Shown: positions 1 to 6,368 of the stretch, in pieces
How positions within the stretch are numbered: the first letter of the stretch is position 1
How the letters are laid out: every line of letters starts with the position of its first letter
The notes under the pieces: generated by a model
What the model was told of the DNA's origin: nothing
The model's input: the letters and a program-made list of their open reading frames with translations, nothing else
Database searches by the model: none
DNA from: an uncultured Clostridium sp.
GTDB taxonomy: Bacteria > Bacillota > Clostridia > Oscillospirales > Acutalibacteraceae
Direction of reading: 5' to 3'
Assembly: GCA_934717555.1 (NCBI GenBank)
Contig: CAKUYY010000039.1
Location: 1 to 11,027, forward strand
Length of the DNA stretch: 11,027 nucleotides
Made by a program: the position numbers and the translations under genes

Positions 1-64
1 GGAATAAAAAGTGGATAACATACGGAAAGCGGTGTGATCAGGAGAAAGATAGGCTACATCATTT

Positions 65-529
65 TTATTGAAAGCAGCTGTCAATAACCTTCTTGGCATT
101 GTCGTTATCGCCGGAAAGGCACAATACCACATAATTTCCCTTTGCCACCACTATCGGGTTTTCCAATTTGGGCATTTCCTCCGGGTTATAATCCACAAAA
201 CTTTCCTTCTGGTTTTCAATGCGGGTATTCACGGCATTCTGGATGTTTTTCGCAGCGTTGGCATCCTTGCCCTGCCAGACGGAAATTTCTTCTGCGGTAG
301 CCCCTGTACCCACGTATAAAGCCACGGCCTGCACATCGTCTGCGGTGAGGTCGTACAGCTTCAGAGCGGCGTCCTGGTCCAGGCTGGTCAGCTGATCCTG
401 GAAGGAGACCTCCTGCGACAATTTGTCGGCGGTCTGCTGCACATCCAGCGTAACCGACTGAGAGGAGGAACAGCCGGCGGCTACCAGTACGATCATGATA
501 AGGGTAAGCAGAATAGAAATTTTTTTCAT
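65..529 (-). CDS. DUF4358-type lipoprotein
   Basis: Predicted secreted lipoprotein of about 154 residues. The N-terminus has the charged start MKKISILL, a hydrophobic stretch and a lipobox VAAGC, so Cys20 would be lipidated and the protein anchored on the outer face of the membrane. A Ser-rich spacer follows. The mature part is mainly helical and contains the segment LYDLTADDVQAVALYVGTG, typical of the clostridial DUF4358 family as I remember it; that family has no known activity. The ATG at 529 is preceded three bases earlier by a GTG at 532 in the same frame. The binding site AGAAAGG (541-547, read on the minus strand) lies 11 or 8 bases away, so either start is possible. It follows the SGNH hydrolase gene by about 30 bases on the same strand and is probably its operon partner, which suggests a role at the cell surface. 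No catalytic motif is visible. Confidence 0.8.
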   Translation of the reverse strand: MKKISILLTLIMIVLVAAGCSSSQSVTLDVQQTADKLSQEVSFQDQLTSLDQDAALKLYDLTADDVQAVALYVGTGATAEEISVWQGKDANAAKNIQNAVNTRIENQKESFVDYNPEEMPKLENPIVVAKGNYVVLCLSGDNDNAKKVIDSCFQ

Positions 530-559
530 CACAAAACAAACCTTTCTTTTTTGAAATTT

Positions 560-1426
560 TTAAAGGGAATCCCGGATATAATCCACCCAGCGCTGGCAAT
601 AGTCCATATTGGGGTGAATGCCGTCCGCTGACGCTTCCGCCGGAAGGTTTCCCTCACTGTCCTGTAAAGCTGAGGCCACGTCCAAATAGATAACCCCTTT
701 TTCCACGGCTAACTCCTGAAGTAATTGATTATATTCCCGGATACGGTCATTGTTGACATTATTCTGGTTCTTTTGGGAAGCTTCCGCGGAAACGGGTAAA
801 AGGGACTGAACATAGATCTCCGCGTCTGGCAGACGGGCACGGACTTCGTCAATGACCTTGCCGTAATCCTCCTGGAAGATACTGGGGTATTCCCAGCCCA
901 GCTCGTTGAGGCCAAACATGAGAAAGACCTTATCGTAGGATTTGCCATTCAACTCGTCAATTACAGGGACACTGCCCTTGACTGTGGACTTTGTCATGAC
1001 GCTGGTGACGGTCAGCCCAGTACGGGCAAAAAAGTCCGAGTTAGGCAAGATATTATAGGTATCCAGATCATCAATGACGGAATTGCCCACAAAGGCGGTA
1101 TTATCAAAAATACTGTAATCCGGATTATCAGAAGAGGAAGGGACAACGTCCGGTTGTGAGGATGACGCTATCTCCTCAGACGAAGAGGAAAAAGAAGAAG
1201 GCTCTTCTGAAATAATGCTTTCTAACTGGCTGGAACTGGAAAGGGTAGGTGATTCAGAAACAGTGACCTGCTCATCAGGCCCCTTCCCAAAGAAATGAAT
1301 GGCTAAAAAAAGGCAGACGGCCACAATCAGACAACATATCAGGATGACGGCGGCCCGGAATGCGATCATCCTGGTTCTGCGCGGCAGCCGGTGACGGCGA
1401 TGGGTCCGGTACGGTTTATAACTCAT
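560..1426 (-). CDS. Membrane-anchored SGNH/GDSL-family hydrolase
   Basis: 288-residue protein. A short Arg/His-rich cytoplasmic tail (1-20) is followed by one membrane helix (about 21-46), a Ser/Glu-rich extracellular linker (about 56-100) and an SGNH hydrolase domain (about 105-288). Block I reads FVGNSV with Ser116 as nucleophile, so the usual GDS is GNS. Block II has Gly137 in ARTGL. Block III is GLNE (172-175), with Asn174 in the oxyanion-hole position. Block V is DGIH, giving Asp268 and His271. The full set of catalytic positions suggests an active esterase or acyltransferase acting outside the cell, plausibly on O-acyl groups of wall or capsule polymers; the substrate is inferred. An AGGG-type binding site lies about 7 bases before the ATG. 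It heads an operon with the DUF4358 lipoprotein. The Ser-rich linker is low complexity, as expected for a wall-spanning tether. Confidence 0.87.
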   Translation of the reverse strand: MSYKPYRTHRRHRLPRRTRMIAFRAAVILICCLIVAVCLFLAIHFFGKGPDEQVTVSESPTLSSSSQLESIISEEPSSFSSSSEEIASSSQPDVVPSSSDNPDYSIFDNTAFVGNSVIDDLDTYNILPNSDFFARTGLTVTSVMTKSTVKGSVPVIDELNGKSYDKVFLMFGLNELGWEYPSIFQEDYGKVIDEVRARLPDAEIYVQSLLPVSAEASQKNQNNVNNDRIREYNQLLQELAVEKGVIYLDVASALQDSEGNLPAEASADGIHPNMDYCQRWVDYIRDSL

Positions 1427-1471
1427 GAAAGATCCCTGCTCCCCTCTGATTTAAGATATAAGAAAAAAATT

Positions 1472-1759
1472 TTATTTATACAAAAAGCAAATGTTTCTTG
1501 TGTGTTTTTCATAATATTTAATGCTACTAGCAAGAAGGCGGGAAGTCAAGTATTCTACGCTCTGTTTTGACAAACTGTAACGATTTGTAATTTTTTTAAC
1601 CCAAGTTTCTATTTTTTGATCCCTGCAGGACAAGAAAAATAAAGCCCGCAGCGCTCTGAATTCCCTAAGACTAAAAAATGTCGGAACGATATATGGGTTT
1701 GACGGGCGGAAATAGGGGAGAAAAGACAGATTTAATAGAATTATGAAACTTATACACAA
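1472..1759 (-). pseudogene. Possible decayed fragment of a LuxR-type DNA-binding domain
   Basis: An open frame of 95 codons that starts only at a TTG and has no ribosome binding site, so it is unlikely to be translated as such. Its C-terminal part contains YSLSKQSVEYLTSRLL followed by SSIKYYEK and then HTRNI. By eye this lines up without gaps with the first helices of LuxR/GerE domains (LS.RE.EVL.LL..G.S.KYI.E), after which about nine residues of the recognition helix would be missing before the H.RNIY segment. The frame lies in AT-rich DNA upstream of the SGNH gene. The alternative is a chance open frame in non-coding leader DNA, which I consider more likely overall. Confidence 0.2.
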
Positions 1760-1784
1760 AAAATAAAAGATAATTTTAATTTAA

Positions 1785-1814
1785 ATTATATCTTTTGTGG
1801 TAATCGTAATTGAA
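1785..1814 (-). promoter_or_regulatory. Candidate promoter for the SGNH-DUF4358 operon
   Basis: On the minus strand a perfect -10 TATAAT (1790-1785) is preceded by TTCAAT (1814-1809) at 18 bp. It points to the SGNH gene and would give a leader of about 350 nt, which is long. A nearer weak alternative is TTGTGT-16-TATTAA (1759-1732). The -35 overlaps that of the oppositely directed mutase promoter. Confidence 0.35.
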
Positions 1815-1838
1815 TTTAGGATGCAAATATGGTAAAAT
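1810..1838 (+). promoter_or_regulatory. Promoter of the phosphoglucomutase gene
   Basis: TTGAAT (1810-1815), a 17-bp spacer and TAAAAT (1833-1838) form a good housekeeping sigma-factor promoter. Transcription would begin near 1845, leaving a leader of about 200 nt before the coding start. Confidence 0.65.
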
Positions 1839-1844
1839 AAGGAA

Positions 1845-2048
1845 CAGGAGAGGTAAAACTCTTTTTTATGAATGAAAAAGTTTTCACTTTCCAACACGGA
1901 ACGCCGCTTGTTTTTTTGGGGGTGCTTTCCATAAGGATGGCGGGATTTCTAAATCCATCATAAAAGGAAACAGGAATGGTTGTCTTTTCCAAGATTGGAA
2001 AACACGGCGTCCAAAATTAGAACGAGTACATAGGAAAGGATGAGTCCC
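1845..2048 (+). promoter_or_regulatory. Long leader of the mutase gene with short ORFs and inverted repeats
   Basis: This untranslated leader holds a perfect inverted repeat, TTTTCCAA-GA-TTGGAAAA (1985-2002). It also has a possible long-range stem between GGAACGCCG (1898-1906) and CGGCGTCC (2005-2012), with one bulged base. Two short frames occur in tandem: 1868-1963 (31 codons) and 1976-2020 (14 codons). The second has AAAGG eight bases before its ATG. No terminator hairpin with a U-run is seen inside it and I recognise no riboswitch class. Confidence 0.35.
1868..1963 (+). CDS. Possible 31-residue leader peptide upstream of the mutase
   Basis: Short frame starting MNEKVFTFQHGTPLVF and ending LNPS, just inside the predicted mutase transcript. 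GGAGAGG lies upstream, but about 14 bases from the ATG, which is longer than ideal. Its stop codon abuts the AAAGG that could serve the next 14-codon frame (1976-2020, MVVFSKIGKHGVQN). No similarity is recognised. It may be a real leader peptide or chance. Confidence 0.18.
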   Translation: MNEKVFTFQHGTPLVFLGVLSIRMAGFLNPS

Positions 2049-3764
2049 ATGTCTGCCAAGGAATTGTATGAATTATGGAGGAAAAAAGCCACCGGAGACG
2101 CCGACCTGATAAAAGAGCTGGAGAGCATTGAAGGCCAGGAGGAAGAGATTTACGACCGGTTCTATCGGGAGCTGGAATTTGGTACCGCTGGGCTGCGCGG
2201 TGTAATCGGGGCCGGGACCAACCGTATGAATATCTATACGGTCCGCCAGACGACCCAGGGATTGGCCAATTATTTAAAATCCCGCGGCGGCCAACCTGCG
2301 GTAGCCATCGCCCATGATTCCCGGATTAAGGCCCGCCTGTTCGCAGAGGAATCGGCGCGGGTTCTGGCGGCCAACGGAGTAAAAGCTTATTTGACCAGGG
2401 AGCTGGAACCCACGCCCCTGCTGTCGTTTGCTGTGCGGGAGCTGCACTGCCAGTCGGGCATTATGATCACTGCCAGCCATAATCCGGCGAAATATAATGG
2501 GTACAAATGCTATGGCCCGGACGGATGCCAGATGACGGACGTGGCCGCCGGCGAGGTATACGCAGAGATCCAAAAAGTGGATCTTTTTGACGGCGTGAAG
2601 CTTGTAGACTTCCAGGAAGCGGTAGACAGTGGGATGATCTGTTATATAGAGGACAGCCTGTTAGAAAACTATCTGGACCACGTGCAGCAGCAGAGCATCA
2701 ACCCAGGCGTATGCAAGGACGCCGGGCTGAAAGTGGTATATACTCCCCTCAACGGAGCGGGAAATAAACTGGTGCGCAAAATTTTGCAGCGTATCGGCGT
2801 GACGGATGTCACCGTCGTCCCGGAACAGGAACACCCTGACGGGAATTTCCCCACCTGCCCCTATCCGAACCCGGAATTCAGGGAGGCACTGGAACTATCC
2901 CTGCGGCTGGCAGGCCAAGTGAAACCGGATCTGGTACTGGCCACCGACCCTGACAGCGACCGTGTGGGGATCGCCGTCAAGGAAGGGGATTCTTACCGCC
3001 TGATGACGGGAAACGAAACTGGAATTATGCTGATCCACTATATTTTGTCCTGCCGGAAAGAGGCGGGTACCCTGCCGGAACGCCCTGTGGCGGTAAAAAC
3101 GATCGTTACCAGCGAGATGGTAGCCCGTATCGCGGAAAAATACGGATGTGAGCTTCGCAATGTGCTCACAGGATTTAAATATATCGGCGAACAGATTCTC
3201 AACCTGGAAAAAGACGGCGAGGCTAACCGATATGTCTTCGGCTTTGAGGAAAGCTACGGCTATCTGGCGGGCACTTATGTCCGGGATAAAGACGCCGTCG
3301 TGGCGTCGATGCTGATCTGCGAAATGGCCGCCTATTACCGCAAACAGGGGAAATCCCTGAGCGATGTCATTTCCGAGCTGTACAAGGAATATGGGTATTA
3401 TCAGAATACCACCCTCAATTTCGCCTTTGAAGGGGCCGCAGGTATGGAAAAGATGAAACAGGTCATGGAAAACCTGCGGAAGAATCCCCCTGTGTCCATT
3501 GCGGGACGCAAAGTGATGCGCACAGCGGACTACCTGCAATCCAAAGCGGTAGACCTGAGCAGCGGCAAGGAAGAAACTATCAACCTGCCCAAATCCAATG
3601 TGTTGTCCTATTTCCTGGAGGGCGGTGCGGCGGCTATCGTGCGCCCCTCCGGAACGGAGCCCAAGATCAAGGTATACGTCACCAGCGTGGGCAAGGATCA
3701 GGAGGATGCGGCCGCTATTACCAAACGGCTGGCCGATGAAATGAGTCAAATCGTGCAGGCCTAA
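2049..3764 (+). CDS. pgcA: Phosphoglucomutase/phosphomannomutase (alpha-D-phosphohexomutase family)
   Basis: Cytoplasmic enzyme of 571 residues that interconverts hexose 1- and 6-phosphates, probably glucose, linking glycolysis to nucleotide-sugar, wall and glycogen precursors. All four family signatures are present in order. These are TASHNP with the phosphorylated Ser143, the Mg-binding loop DPDSDR (300-305), the sugar-binding loop GFEES (398-402) and the phosphate-binding RPSGTEPK (532-539). The length matches the long Firmicute type (Bacillus PgcA-like) rather than the 450-residue GlmM type; FGTAGLRG near the N-terminus is also typical. An in-frame ATG at 2040 abuts the binding site AGGAAAGG (2032-2039), so I prefer the ATG at 2049, nine bases downstream. 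The gene is a single transcription unit with its own promoter, long leader and terminator. The symbol follows the Bacillus homologue; exact substrate preference cannot be read from sequence. Confidence 0.93.
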   Translation: MSAKELYELWRKKATGDADLIKELESIEGQEEEIYDRFYRELEFGTAGLRGVIGAGTNRMNIYTVRQTTQGLANYLKSRGGQPAVAIAHDSRIKARLFAEESARVLAANGVKAYLTRELEPTPLLSFAVRELHCQSGIMITASHNPAKYNGYKCYGPDGCQMTDVAAGEVYAEIQKVDLFDGVKLVDFQEAVDSGMICYIEDSLLENYLDHVQQQSINPGVCKDAGLKVVYTPLNGAGNKLVRKILQRIGVTDVTVVPEQEHPDGNFPTCPYPNPEFREALELSLRLAGQVKPDLVLATDPDSDRVGIAVKEGDSYRLMTGNETGIMLIHYILSCRKEAGTLPERPVAVKTIVTSEMVARIAEKYGCELRNVLTGFKYIGEQILNLEKDGEANRYVFGFEESYGYLAGTYVRDKDAVVASMLICEMAAYYRKQGKSLSDVISELYKEYGYYQNTTLNFAFEGAAGMEKMKQVMENLRKNPPVSIAGRKVMRTADYLQSKAVDLSSGKEETINLPKSNVLSYFLEGGAAAIVRPSGTEPKIKVYVTSVGKDQEDAAAITKRLADEMSQIVQA

Positions 3765-3779
3765 AAATGTTTCAACCAG

Positions 3780-3823
3780 GGCGGCGGAGAATGTGGAAAA
3801 CTTTTCCCTTTCCGCCGCCTTTT
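3780..3823 (+). terminator. Rho-independent terminator of the mutase gene
   Basis: GGCGGCGGA (3780-3788) pairs exactly with TCCGCCGCC (3811-3819), followed by TTTT. The loop contains a second small inverted repeat, GGAAAACTTTTCC. It lies 15 bases after the mutase stop codon. Confidence 0.8.
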
Positions 3824-3850
3824 CCTATGCCTTCAAGAAAACCTAGTTTT

Positions 3851-3879
3851 CGCATAAAAATGGAAAAACGGAATACAAT
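3851..3879 (+). promoter_or_regulatory. Candidate promoter of tspO
   Basis: A good -10 TACAAT (3874-3879) followed by a purine-rich stretch, as at other promoters in this window. The hexamer 17 bp upstream (CGCATA) is a poor -35, so this is tentative. It falls between the mutase terminator and the tspO binding site, where a promoter is expected. Confidence 0.35.
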
Positions 3880-3936
3880 AGGAATAGAAAGCGGCTTCCT
3901 GGCAAGTAAGGCCGCGAGAGCCAAGGAGGGAACCAT

Positions 3937-4419
3937 TTGGAAAAGATAGCGTGGAAACCCTTGCTGATTGCGATTGCCATTCCATTGGTACTGGTTGGAG
4001 GGGGCAGCGCCTTAGCCACCATGAATGCCATGGAGCAGTATAGCGCCATACAGAAACCGCTGTTGTCTCCGCCGGGCTGGTTATTCCCAGTGGTCTGGAG
4101 TATTCTGTTTCTCCTCATGGGCATTGCGTCCTATTTGGTGTGGAGAAGCGATTCCCCTAACCGGGGGACGGCGTTGACGGTTTATGGAATACAGCTGGCG
4201 TTCAATTTTCTCTGGAGCATGGTCTTTTTCTGTATGAGGAGTTACGGCCTGTCGGTGGGAATCCTGTTGCTTTTATGGCTCCTGATCCTGGTAACGACAG
4301 TGCTGTTCTACCGGATAGACCACACGACCCTTTGGCTGATGCTCCCCTATTTGCTGTGGGTTACTTTTGCGGGATATCTGAATATCGGGGTAGCGGTGCT
4401 CAACGGGGGGTTAATGTAA
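3937..4419 (+). CDS. tspO: TspO/MBR family membrane protein
   Basis: 160-residue integral membrane protein of the TspO/peripheral benzodiazepine receptor family, five membrane helices (about 8-28, 46-68, 78-99, 104-124, 132-155). Family marks are SPPGWLFPVVW (44-54), YGIQLAFNFLWS (83-94) and WVTFAGYLN (141-149), with a short RSDSPNRG loop between helices 2 and 3. Length matches the usual 150-170. The family binds porphyrins and related ligands and is linked to stress or tetrapyrrole handling; the role here is unknown. The start is a TTG, but it is well supported: AAGGAGGG (3923-3930) lies six bases upstream and no ATG fits better. It is flanked by terminators on both sides and so is probably monocistronic. 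No haem or tetrapyrrole genes are nearby. Confidence 0.92.
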   Translation: MEKIAWKPLLIAIAIPLVLVGGGSALATMNAMEQYSAIQKPLLSPPGWLFPVVWSILFLLMGIASYLVWRSDSPNRGTALTVYGIQLAFNFLWSMVFFCMRSYGLSVGILLLLWLLILVTTVLFYRIDHTTLWLMLPYLLWVTFAGYLNIGVAVLNGGLM

Positions 4420-4465
4420 AAGTGTCTCGGATAAGGGAACAGCTACTATCAAAGGAAAAGATGAC

Positions 4466-4505
4466 AAAAGGGCTATGGTTTTGTTTTTAAACCATAGCCC
4501 TTTTT
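4466..4505 (+). terminator. Strong terminator after tspO
   Basis: A 16-bp perfect stem: AAAAGGGCTATGGTTT (4466-4481) with its complement (4489-4504), loop 4482-4488, ending in a run of five T. It lies about 45 bases after the tspO stop. Confidence 0.9.
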
Positions 4506-4540
4506 ACTGTATAAAAGGGAAAATACCACACAGAATGTTT

Positions 4541-4558
4541 TGAAAAAACTTTTTTTCA
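4541..4558. repeat. AT-rich inverted repeat between convergent genes
   Basis: TGAAAAAA-CT-TTTTTTCA is a perfect 8-bp-arm inverted repeat with a 2-base centre. It lies downstream of the XRE gene that ends at 4614. Another loose hairpin, TTTCCTC (4609-4615) with GAGGAAA (4570-4576) and then a minus-strand U-run, may terminate that gene. Confidence 0.35.
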
Positions 4559-4613
4559 GTGGTCAAAAAGAGGAAATCCACAATCGTGAAAGTGAGGGAG
4601 ACAATACGTTTCC

Positions 4614-5111
4614 TCATGATAAAGATAGACTATTTTCCTTTTTTTCCGAATCAAACATATCCAGAGGCAGCACAGGATTGGACACTTCATAGAAAGAACG
4701 GTTAATCCAGGCTTGAATATCTTTCCATTTGATCTCTTTTGGCAATCCAATGGTATTGGCAATCCAAAGCAGATACAGGCATACGCGCTCGGGATCTTTT
4801 TTACAGTATTCCACAAGATATGCCGAGGCCTCCAGGCCGGCGGGCAAAGTATCCATAAGCTCATGAAGAAAGTATGAGAAATCGTCGCCGGTGGGAGGGC
4901 CTGTAAGCTGACCCAAAGAACAGCCGATCCCCTGCGCAATCCGTCTGGCGGTTTCCGCCTTTACCCGGCCTTCATTCTTTACAATACGTTGCACAGTGGA
5001 AAGCGCAATATTGCACTTTCTGGCAAAAGCCCTCTGGCTGAGATGGTTTTGCAGTAAGTACCGACGGATTTGATAAGACATTTCCAGCCGGAAAACAGGC
5101 TGCTGTCCCAT
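4614..5111 (-). CDS. XRE-family transcriptional regulator
   Basis: 165-residue cytoplasmic protein with an N-terminal helix-turn-helix domain at about 14-70. The segment LSQRAFARKCNIALSTVQRI is the helix-turn-helix core and GRVKAETARRIAQGIGCSLGQL completes the five-helix fold. The C-terminal half (about 75-165) is a helical region rich in aromatic residues that I do not recognise, perhaps for dimerisation or ligand sensing. The open frame extends upstream to 5198. However, the ATG at 5111 has AAGGGAG at eight bases and is chosen; the upstream residues are hydrophobic leader-DNA translation and unlikely to be real. The gene is divergent from the metallophosphoesterase with apparently overlapping promoters, so it may control that gene and itself; this is inferred from position. 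Confidence 0.85.
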   Translation of the reverse strand: MGQQPVFRLEMSYQIRRYLLQNHLSQRAFARKCNIALSTVQRIVKNEGRVKAETARRIAQGIGCSLGQLTGPPTGDDFSYFLHELMDTLPAGLEASAYLVEYCKKDPERVCLYLLWIANTIGLPKEIKWKDIQAWINRSFYEVSNPVLPLDMFDSEKKENSLSLS

Positions 5112-5169
5112 GAAAATCGCTCCCTTACAAAAGTTTAATAGAAAACTTCTCCTTAAAAACCGAAGAAAT

Positions 5170-5198
5170 AAAATACAAAGAAAAAGAAAGACTTGCAA
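5170..5198 (-). promoter_or_regulatory. Promoter of the XRE regulator, sharing its -35 with the divergent gene
   Basis: On the minus strand TTGCAA (5198-5193), a 17-bp spacer and TATTTT (5175-5170). TTGCAA is its own reverse complement and is also the -35 of the plus-strand promoter. The -10 is a weaker match than on the other side. Confidence 0.45.
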
Positions 5199-5221
5199 AT
5201 TTCCCCTAAAAACGCTATAGT
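5193..5221 (+). promoter_or_regulatory. Promoter of the metallophosphoesterase gene
   Basis: TTGCAA (5193-5198), a 17-bp spacer and TATAGT (5216-5221) form a good housekeeping promoter. The transcript would start near 5228, at the base of the first leader hairpin. Confidence 0.7.
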
Positions 5222-5225
5222 CAGC

Positions 5226-5332
5226 GTAAAGGGGAGGCCCCTTTTATGAAACAGGGGAAGGAAAGCCCCCAGCTTTACTGAGGAGATAGGAAAGAGAGGT
5301 TTCATACCTCCTTCTGTGACGCTTTTAGGAGG
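5226..5332 (+). promoter_or_regulatory. Structured leader that can hide the ribosome binding site
   Basis: The leader of about 110 nt has a hairpin AAAGGGG-agg-CCCCTTT (5228-5244). It also has a GGGG/CCCC hairpin (5254-5257 with 5266-5269), and GTAAAG (5226-5231) can alternatively pair with CTTTAC (5273-5278) around both. Nearer the gene, CCTCCT (5307-5312) is complementary to the Shine-Dalgarno AGGAGG (5327-5332). The same bases can instead pair upstream, GAGGT (5296-5300) with ACCTC (5306-5310). The two choices exclude each other, as in a translational switch. No known riboswitch class is recognised. Confidence 0.4.
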
Positions 5333-5338
5333 ATGATA

Positions 5339-6220
5339 ATGCCTGCATCTATGACATCCAAAAGAAGGAGGACATCTGTGTTAGTTATTTTAATTTGTTT
5401 GGTGCTTGTCATTTTACTAACGGCCTTCTGTTATTGCCAGAATAATATTTTGACAGTCACCCATATTGATATCACCCGCAATTTAGAGAACCCCATCCGG
5501 ATTGTACACCTTTCCGACCTCCACGGCAAGGACTTTGGCAAGGACAACCGGCGGCTGATGGAACTGGTGGAAAGCCTGTCCCCGGATATGGTGGTCTTTA
5601 CCGGGGACCTCATCAATGACGATGGGGACAACCTGAGCGCTTATACGAGCCTATTGGGCAGGATGCAGCAGAGCTGGCCGGTCTACTACGTCCCCGGCAA
5701 CCATGAGCACCGATACCACCTGGCAGAAGAGGCGGTGCAGCAGCTTCGGGATCTGGGGGTAACGGTGCCGGTCAATGAAATCGTATCGACACAGATACAA
5801 GCCAATCCCATATATATTTTAGGGTTAGATGAAAACCAGGGTTCTTATGAAGCTTATAAGGCTATCCGGCGGGGGGAATATGAATACCAGGACAACCGGG
5901 AACTGTTTGAGCAGCTGGAGCAAAAACAGGGGCTAAGGCTGGTGCTTTCCCATTATCCGGAAAATTTTGCCCTCATAGGGGAAAAATCGTACAATCAATT
6001 TGACTTTGACTTGATGATGAGCGGACATGCCCACGGCGGGCAGTTTATCTTTCCATTTTTCGGCGGGGTGTATTCCCCAGGCCAGGGGTTACGCCCCCAA
6101 TACTATGCCGGCCTGTATGGGGACCATCCTCAGATGGTGGTCAGCAGGGGGGTGGGAAACAGTTCTTTCCCCCTTCGCCTGTTTAACCCGCCGGATGTGG
6201 TGTGTATTGACATCCAATAA
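5339..6220 (+). CDS. Membrane-anchored metallophosphoesterase (YkuE/YaeI-like)
   Basis: 293-residue protein. A basic N-terminus (SKRRRTS) and one membrane helix (about 13-33) leave the catalytic domain outside the membrane. The calcineurin-like two-metal site is complete: Asp60 and His62 in LSDLHG, Asp90 in FTGDL, Asn121-His122 in GNHEH, His205 in SHYP, and His230 and His232 in GHAHGGQ. Relatives of the YkuE/YaeI type are phosphatases, some acting on lipid-linked substrates at the envelope; the substrate here is unknown. An ATG at 5333 abuts the AGGAGG, so the ATG at 5339, six bases downstream, is the better start. The gene stands alone, divergent from the XRE regulator, and ends at a strong terminator. 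Its leader may control translation. Confidence 0.91.
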   Translation: MPASMTSKRRRTSVLVILICLVLVILLTAFCYCQNNILTVTHIDITRNLENPIRIVHLSDLHGKDFGKDNRRLMELVESLSPDMVVFTGDLINDDGDNLSAYTSLLGRMQQSWPVYYVPGNHEHRYHLAEEAVQQLRDLGVTVPVNEIVSTQIQANPIYILGLDENQGSYEAYKAIRRGEYEYQDNRELFEQLEQKQGLRLVLSHYPENFALIGEKSYNQFDFDLMMSGHAHGGQFIFPFFGGVYSPGQGLRPQYYAGLYGDHPQMVVSRGVGNSSFPLRLFNPPDVVCIDIQ

Positions 6221-6234
6221 TAGGAAATAACAAC

Positions 6235-6270
6235 GGGCGTTCGCTGGGAGCGGGCGCCCTTTTGGTTTTT
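6235..6270 (+). terminator. Terminator of the metallophosphoesterase gene
   Basis: An 11-bp stem with two G-U pairs, GGGCGTTCGCT (6235-6245) with AGCGGGCGCCC (6249-6259), has a GGG loop and is followed by TTTTGGTTTTT. Confidence 0.88.
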
Positions 6271-6368
6271 CTGTCGCTTCAGACGCACTTCTTCTCATCA
6301 TATCCAAAAAGAAAGGGAGAACCCCCTTTTTAAGGAAAAAGGCTATTTCTACGAATGTTTCTATCTGG

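Noticed and set aside
1..64. Start of another gene at the left edge
   Set aside because: Short open stretch on the minus strand without a binding site; too little sequence to support a call.
2895..3749. Long minus-strand frame of 284 codons inside the mutase gene
   Set aside because: It is a shadow of the strongly supported mutase reading frame; the translated protein has no motif.
3767..3949. 60-codon frame after the mutase
   Set aside because: It runs through the mutase terminator and into the tspO binding site, and has no ribosome binding site.
5226..5332. Manganese (yybP-ykoY) riboswitch before the metallophosphoesterase
   Set aside because: The 5' GCGTAAAGGGGAG resembles the start of that class, but the required GGGGAGUA continuation and the matching 3' conserved loop are missing; here the bases form a simple hairpin.
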